Part shown: one piece after another, positions 60,508 to 64,000 of the stretch
Numbering within the stretch: position 1 is the stretch's first letter
Layout: each line of letters opens with the position of its first letter
Assembly: GCA_017983515.1 (NCBI GenBank)
Contig: JAGOBF010000001.1
Coordinates: 1 to 64,000 of the forward strand
Direction: 5' to 3'
Length of the DNA: 64,000 nucleotides
Source of the DNA: Promineifilum sp.
GTDB lineage: Bacteria > Chloroflexota > Anaerolineae > Promineifilales > Promineifilaceae
Notes under the pieces: model-generated
The model's input: the letters and a program-made list of their open reading frames with translations, nothing else
What the model was told of the DNA's origin: nothing
Databases searched by the model: none
Position numbers and translations under genes: made by a program

Positions 60508-61479
60508 CTATTCCAGCAGAGCCACCGCGCGACGATAGAACGGGTGGCGCGAGGCGAGCAGGTGGGCCGCCCGCGCCTCCTGACGCCGATCAACCAGCCG
60601 GTAAAGGAGTCCCAGGGCATAGAAGATAGCCGACGACGTGAGGCCGGCGGCGACGGCCTTCTCGTAGTAGGTAATGGCTATACCCGCGTGTCCATACCCC
60701 TCGTTGAGCATGGCCTGTCGCAGGTGGATATAAGCCTCGAGATGCGCTGGTTTTCCGTTGGGCAGCGCCCCTTGCCGGATCTCGGCCGCCAGTTGCCACT
60801 GGGCGAACTCGGCCGCGCCGTTCAATAAATCGCCGGGCGCCACGTGGTCACTTGGCTCGCTGCCGCGCCGATCCCGCGTCGCCACGCAGCGCCAGGCCTG
60901 ATCCGTCGCCGACCAGATCGTTTGGCTCTCCGATAAGTCCTTCATGACGGTATAGCAGACGTGGAGCGCCATCAGGCAGCGCCCATCGCGCCGCAAGTGG
61001 TCGGCCAGCGCCAGAAAGTGGCGGGTGGCCCCCGACACATCCCCGCGCTGCCGGCTGGCCAATGCCAACCGTTCTCGCGCCGCGATCAGATTGCCCTGCA
61101 GGTAAATCGCGTAGGCCCAGTGCGCCTCGGCCGGCTCAAATTGGCCCTGACCCCACAGAATATCGCCGGCGACCACACGGCTGTGGGCCGCGTCCGTGAT
61201 CAGCCCCTGTTGTTCCTGTAACTCGGCCACCTTTTTCACATAGTCGGCGTTATTGCCGGCCAGGCGTGCGGCCTCCTTGTAGCAGGCCAGCGCCCGCCCC
61301 CGATCGGCCAGCGCCAGATGTGTATCGCCCAGACCATTGTAGACGCGCGGCTCGCGCGGCAGGCCGGTCAGCGCCGTCTGGAAACAGGTGATCGCCTGCT
61401 GCCACTTCCCTTGGCGGATCGCTTCCTCGCCGATTTCCAGGGCCAGGGTATAGCGGTGAGTGGTGTCGTTCATGGCCAT
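60508..61479 (-). CDS. Tetratricopeptide-repeat protein
   Basis: The product is 323 residues with at least five TPR-like units: LGDTHLALADRGRALACYKEA, ALEIGEEAIRQGKWQQAI, WAYAIYLQGNLIAARERLAL and YEKAVAAGLTSSAIFYALG. There is no signal peptide or other domain. It starts at an ATG that shares one base with the stop of the HD-domain gene (TGATG), so the two are translationally coupled. A protein-protein scaffold role is likely but the partner is unknown. Confidence 0.85.
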   Translation of the reverse strand: MAMNDTTHRYTLALEIGEEAIRQGKWQQAITCFQTALTGLPREPRVYNGLGDTHLALADRGRALACYKEAARLAGNNADYVKKVAELQEQQGLITDAAHSRVVAGDILWGQGQFEPAEAHWAYAIYLQGNLIAARERLALASRQRGDVSGATRHFLALADHLRRDGRCLMALHVCYTVMKDLSESQTIWSATDQAWRCVATRDRRGSEPSDHVAPGDLLNGAAEFAQWQLAAEIRQGALPNGKPAHLEAYIHLRQAMLNEGYGHAGIAITYYEKAVAAGLTSSAIFYALGLLYRLVDRRQEARAAHLLASRHPFYRRAVALLE

Positions 61480-62132
61480 CACGCGGGTAAACCCTCACCC
61501 GACAGCTCGCGCCCCAGTTCGTCGAGATATAGTTGCATCAGGCGCGTGCGCCGTTCGCCTTCCAGCCGTCCGGCGGCGGTGTGCATCATGCCGGCCAGAC
61601 CGAGCAATTTGACGTAAAAATGATCGATCACATTTTCCCTGTCGTTGGGCGGGCGCGTGAGCGGCAGCGGTTCGTCCTCATGGTAGAGCGGCTTGCCCAT
61701 CACGCCGCCCAGGAGCAGCGTCCGGGCGATGCCGATGGCCCCCAGCGCGTCCAGCTGGTCAGCGTCTTGCACGACTTTGGCCTCCAGCGTCTGCGGCCGG
61801 ATGCCGGCGCTGAAGCTGTGCGCGGCGATAGCGTGCTCGATGGCCGGGATGAGGGCGGCCGGATAATCAACCTCGCCCAGAAAAGATCCCGCCCGCTCGG
61901 CCGCCAGCCGCGAGGCCTGCGCCCGGCGCTCCGAATCCTTGGGCAGCACCACACAGTCGTGGAGCCAGGCCGCAGGCAGCACAACGGCCGGATCGGCCCC
62001 TTCGGCCGTCGCCAGGCGGCGCGCATTAGCCACTACGCGCCGTATGTGGGCCAGATCGTGCGCCGGGTCCGATCCCTCGGCCAACCCCGAACGGACGAAC
62101 TGCTCGAAACGCGCTTCCCAATCCCTCAACAT
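61479..62132 (-). CDS. YedJ-like HD phosphohydrolase
   Basis: The product is about 217 residues. The HD-domain metal ligands are HDLAHIRRV (about 25-33), WLHDCVV (the HD pair), and an extended YedJ pattern (AIEHAIAAHSFSAG, VVQDADQLDALGAIGIART). YedJ-type HD proteins hydrolyse phosphate esters of nucleotides, and the substrate is unknown. Longer frames are open upstream, but the family begins at MLRDWEARFEQF, so the ATG at 62132 is used. An alternative is at 62141. An inverted repeat (62141-62163) lies right at the start. Confidence 0.88.
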   Translation of the reverse strand: MLRDWEARFEQFVRSGLAEGSDPAHDLAHIRRVVANARRLATAEGADPAVVLPAAWLHDCVVLPKDSERRAQASRLAAERAGSFLGEVDYPAALIPAIEHAIAAHSFSAGIRPQTLEAKVVQDADQLDALGAIGIARTLLLGGVMGKPLYHEDEPLPLTRPPNDRENVIDHFYVKLLGLAGMMHTAAGRLEGERRTRLMQLYLDELGRELSGEGLPA

Positions 62133-62140
62133 AACCCTCA

Positions 62141-62163
62141 TTTTAACAGCGGGAATGTTAAAA
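62141..62163. promoter_or_regulatory. Palindrome at the HD-gene start
   Basis: TTTTAACA, seven bases, TGTTAAAA form a perfect eight-base inverted repeat immediately upstream of the ATG at 62132. It has the look of an operator. Confidence 0.45.
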
Positions 62164-62347
62164 GGCGATGAAGGATCATAAATTTTTACGCGGGGCAGGT
62201 GATAGTCCGGCCGCCGGAGAGCGGGCCACGGAACCGGGCTGCGGCCGCAGCCCGGCGCAAGCGACATTCGGCCAATCGGCCGGCCGGGCGACGCCGCGAT
62301 GAGGGTCATCAACGAGGCGCTGCGGCGTCGGGTTGTAGTCGATAAAT

Positions 62348-63562
62348 CTAGAATGTCGTCCGCGCCTGCTTCTTATTGGGCGCGTGCATCAGGAAGTCGC
62401 GGGCGAAGCGCTCATTGTAGGCGTCCAGCAGGTGTGAGACGCGCTCCGGGTCGGGCGAGGCCACCAGCAGCCCGGCGTGATTCTCACGCGGCACGCGCCA
62501 GACGATCTCCGGGTCGTCGTAGGCCGACAGGTCGGGCCACTGCTCGCGAGCCAGACAAATAATCAGCCCGGCGTAATCCTGACGGTGTTCCGGCACATGG
62601 TACTCTTCGCCGCGAATGCCGGCCAGTTCGATGCGCGCCGCTTCTTGCCACAGGGCGACGCCCGTGGCCGCTTCGACCATCTTGTCGATATGGGCCCCGC
62701 CAACACGGGCGGCCGTCTCAAGAAAATAGAACTGGCCGTCGTGATGAGCGTGGATGAATTCGGTGTGGGTGACGCCGCGCGCCAGCCCGAAGGCCCGAAA
62801 AACGTCGGCGGCCAGGCGGGTCGTGGCCTGGAAGTCGGCCGAGTCGCGCGGCAACAGCCGAGTGTTGAAGATGCCGCCGCCCTGAGTCACGCTCAGCGGC
62901 GGCTCCCCGTAGCGGCTGCTGACGGCAAAGACAACTTCGCCGCCCCACACCAGTGCGTCAACATGATAGACGTCGCCGGGCACGAACTGCTCCAGCAGAT
63001 AAAAGGATTGTTCGTCACCCAGTTCGTCGAGCGCCCGCCACACGGCCTCGCTGTCGTAGAGCTTGCGGATGCCGATAGCGCCGGCCTCGAAACGCGGCTT
63101 CAGCACCCACGGCGGCTCGACGCGGGTCATGTAATCGCGCAGCTGATCGTAGTGGAACACCGGCGTGAAGGCGGGCACGGTGATGCCGTTGGCCGCCGCC
63201 TGGGTGCGCATGCCCAGCTTGTCGCGGAAATAACGCGCCTTCGTCTCGCCCAGGCCGGGCAGCCGCAAGTGCTCGCGCAATGTGGCCGCCGTGGCCACGT
63301 CATAGTCGTCGAGGGCCACGATGCCGTCGATGTCATTGCCGCGGGCCAGATAGCTGACGGCGTGGATGATGTCCGGCTGGACGTGGAGGTCCGGCATGTT
63401 GAAGTGCTGGGCGATGCTGTCCCACGGCCATTCCCGGCCGCCGAACTTCTCCGCCGTCAGCAAAAGAACGCGCGCGCCCTGTCGGGCGCACTCCTCGATG
63501 AAGGGCAAGCCTTTGTATTCGCTGGCGAGACAGAGGATTGTGATCGGCCGCGGGTCGGTCAT
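62348..63562 (-). CDS. ATP-grasp ligase-like protein (CARNS/carbamoyl-phosphate-synthase-like)
   Basis: The product is 404 residues with an ATP-grasp core: [20 protein letters not shown] (about 150-170), [38 protein letters not shown]. It belongs with carboxylate-amine ligase-like proteins of the type encoded near small-molecule or peptide biosynthetic genes. The substrate is unknown. The ATG has a TGCTATAAT extended -10 about 31 bases upstream (minus strand 63593-63601). It is divergent from the TetR-family gene, and co-regulation is plausible. Confidence 0.88.
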   Translation of the reverse strand: MTDPRPITILCLASEYKGLPFIEECARQGARVLLLTAEKFGGREWPWDSIAQHFNMPDLHVQPDIIHAVSYLARGNDIDGIVALDDYDVATAATLREHLRLPGLGETKARYFRDKLGMRTQAAANGITVPAFTPVFHYDQLRDYMTRVEPPWVLKPRFEAGAIGIRKLYDSEAVWRALDELGDEQSFYLLEQFVPGDVYHVDALVWGGEVVFAVSSRYGEPPLSVTQGGGIFNTRLLPRDSADFQATTRLAADVFRAFGLARGVTHTEFIHAHHDGQFYFLETAARVGGAHIDKMVEAATGVALWQEAARIELAGIRGEEYHVPEHRQDYAGLIICLAREQWPDLSAYDDPEIVWRVPRENHAGLLVASPDPERVSHLLDAYNERFARDFLMHAPNKKQARTTF

Positions 63563-63592
63563 GGTGTAACTCCAAGCTGAGGAATAGCCATT

Positions 63593-63601
63593 ATTATAGC
63601 A
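63593..63601 (-). promoter_or_regulatory. Extended -10 promoter of the ATP-grasp gene
   Basis: On the minus strand TGCTATAAT lies 31 bases before the ATG at 63562. Confidence 0.65.
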
Positions 63602-63668
63602 GGAAACGAACCGACCACGAAGATGTTCCGGTTGCGCCTCTGAATGTCAGGCGCCGCTGAGTAGACTA

Positions 63669-63698
63669 TTGACAAAGCGTTCTCGAACGCTATATAAT
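63669..63698 (+). promoter_or_regulatory. Strong promoter of the TetR-family gene, with a palindrome in the spacer
   Basis: TTGACA, an 18-base spacer and TATAAT. Within the spacer GCGTTC-TC-GAACGC (63677-63690) is a perfect dyad. Confidence 0.8.
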
Positions 63699-63712
63699 TC
63701 AAACGTAAAACG

Positions 63713-63726
63713 AACGAACGTTCGTT
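63713..63726. promoter_or_regulatory. Operator-like palindrome of the TetR-family gene
   Basis: AACGAACGTTCGTT is a perfect 14-base palindrome about eight bases after the predicted transcription start, 17 bases before the ATG at 63743. It is the typical form and place of a TetR autorepression site. A related GAACG element is in the promoter spacer. Confidence 0.72.
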
Positions 63727-63742
63727 TATCAAAGGAGAGATG

Positions 63743-64000
63743 ATGATGCCGGAGCCTCTAAGCAAAGGCGAGAGAACCCGACAGGACATTCTTGACGCTG
63801 CTTACCACTTGTTCATCGAACAGGGTTATCGTGCCACTTCCATGCGCCAGATCGCCGCTCGCGCCAACTTGTCGTTGAGCGGTATCTACAACCACTTCGA
63901 GAGCAAAGAGCAGATCTTTGAAACGGTCGTCATAGAACGCCATCCTTTTCACCGCATTCTGGAAATATTGCAAGACACCCCCGGCGAAACTTTAGAAGTG
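63743..64000 (+). CDS. TetR/AcrR-family regulator, N-terminal part (runs off the window)
   Basis: The visible part is about 86 residues from the ATG at 63743. GERTRQDILDAAYHLFIEQGYRATSM and QIAARANLSLSGIYNHFESKEQIF are the complete TetR-type helix-turn-helix. The ligand domain lies beyond base 64000. AAAGGAGAG precedes three adjacent ATG codons (63740, 63743, 63746), and the middle one gives sensible spacing. It probably represses its own promoter through the palindromes at 63677 and 63713. The divergent ATP-grasp gene may be a further target. Confidence 0.9.
   Translation, partial: MMPEPLSKGERTRQDILDAAYHLFIEQGYRATSMRQIAARANLSLSGIYNHFESKEQIFETVVIERHPFHRILEILQDTPGETLEV

Noticed and set aside
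62477..63580. A 367-codon frame antisense to the ATP-grasp gene
   Set aside because: It is a shadow of a clear ATP-grasp reading frame.
1..64000. tRNA, rRNA, CRISPR and riboswitch signals
   Set aside because: No T-loop/acceptor pairing, rRNA core or array of spaced identical repeats was seen by eye. Covariance-model searches would be decisive and were not possible.

Overview
The window is a 64 kb piece of a GC-rich bacterial chromosome. It is very probably from a filamentous Chloroflexota lineage (Anaerolineae or 'Promineifilum'-like). This is inferred from gene content, from many secreted or lipoprotein genes, from a FG-GAP protein ending in a 'VYVPVI' tail, from recurrent TGCTATAAT-type extended -10 boxes, and from several families of short palindromic intergenic repeats. 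No rRNA, tRNA, CRISPR array, complete insertion sequence or prophage was seen. The sequence is coding-dense, and nearly every gene has a long antisense shadow frame.

Layout. 1-4.1 kb: a secreted/membrane vWA-FHA protein and a degenerate SF1 helicase-like ATPase. 4.1-5.1 kb: a small overlapping toxin-antitoxin-like pair and a Nudix hydrolase. 5.2-7.7 kb (minus): a seven-repeat FG-GAP propeller, an FMN-binding PNPOx-like protein and UbiX. 7.9-12.1 kb (plus): a YhaM-like exoribonuclease, a CinA-like/NMNAT-like fusion, and an NMT1-type binding lipoprotein plus ABC ATPase with no permease nearby. 12.1-14.6 kb (minus): a DUF4349 lipoprotein, a metallophosphoesterase and a 51-residue membrane protein. 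15.1-18.2 kb (plus): an octaheme cytochrome c, a Tat-exported four-cluster ferredoxin and an NrfD-like quinone subunit, forming an electron-transfer module with no catalytic subunit beside it. 18.3-22.8 kb: a DinB-like protein, YgfZ, and a NarL-type two-component pair. 22.9-30.8 kb: a membrane-anchored Cys-cluster protein, DUF2007, then a cytochrome c maturation cluster (ccmE, ccmF, ccmH, a ccmG-like thioredoxin, a CcmI-like zinc ribbon protein), a diheme cytochrome and an EthD-like protein.

30.9-35.7 kb (minus): a potABCD polyamine importer whose PotB carries an extra N-terminal membrane module. 36.1-38.0 kb: a tungsten-type aldehyde:ferredoxin oxidoreductase. 38.1-44.3 kb (minus): a class III cyclase-ATPase-TPR protein and two tandem paralogous membrane proteins. 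44.6 kb: a HAD phosphatase. 45.3-53.0 kb (plus): the translation/transcription operon nusA-ylxR-infB-rbfA-nrnA-truB followed by ribF. A strong promoter and an intrinsic terminator lie in the nusA leader. 53.0-60.3 kb (minus): an NAD-linked formate dehydrogenase locus (NuoE-NuoF fusion, fdhD, HoxU-like FeS subunit, fdhA), interrupted by an Uma2 gene and a duplicated scrap of the fdhA 5' end. 60.5-64 kb: a TPR protein, a YedJ-like HD phosphohydrolase, an ATP-grasp ligase, and a TetR-family regulator running off the end with a well-formed promoter and palindromic operators.

How it fits together. The most coherent theme is redox metabolism. Formate (Fdh) and aldehyde (AOR) oxidation would feed NADH and ferredoxin. 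The octaheme/FeS/NrfD module would exchange electrons with menaquinone, and the ccm cluster would make the c-type cytochromes. A sensor kinase and regulator lie between the two cytochrome loci. Two small membrane proteins that both begin MNEFQA sit next to these two loci. Both have similar TCCCCAT-type motifs upstream, which makes a shared redox regulon a testable idea.
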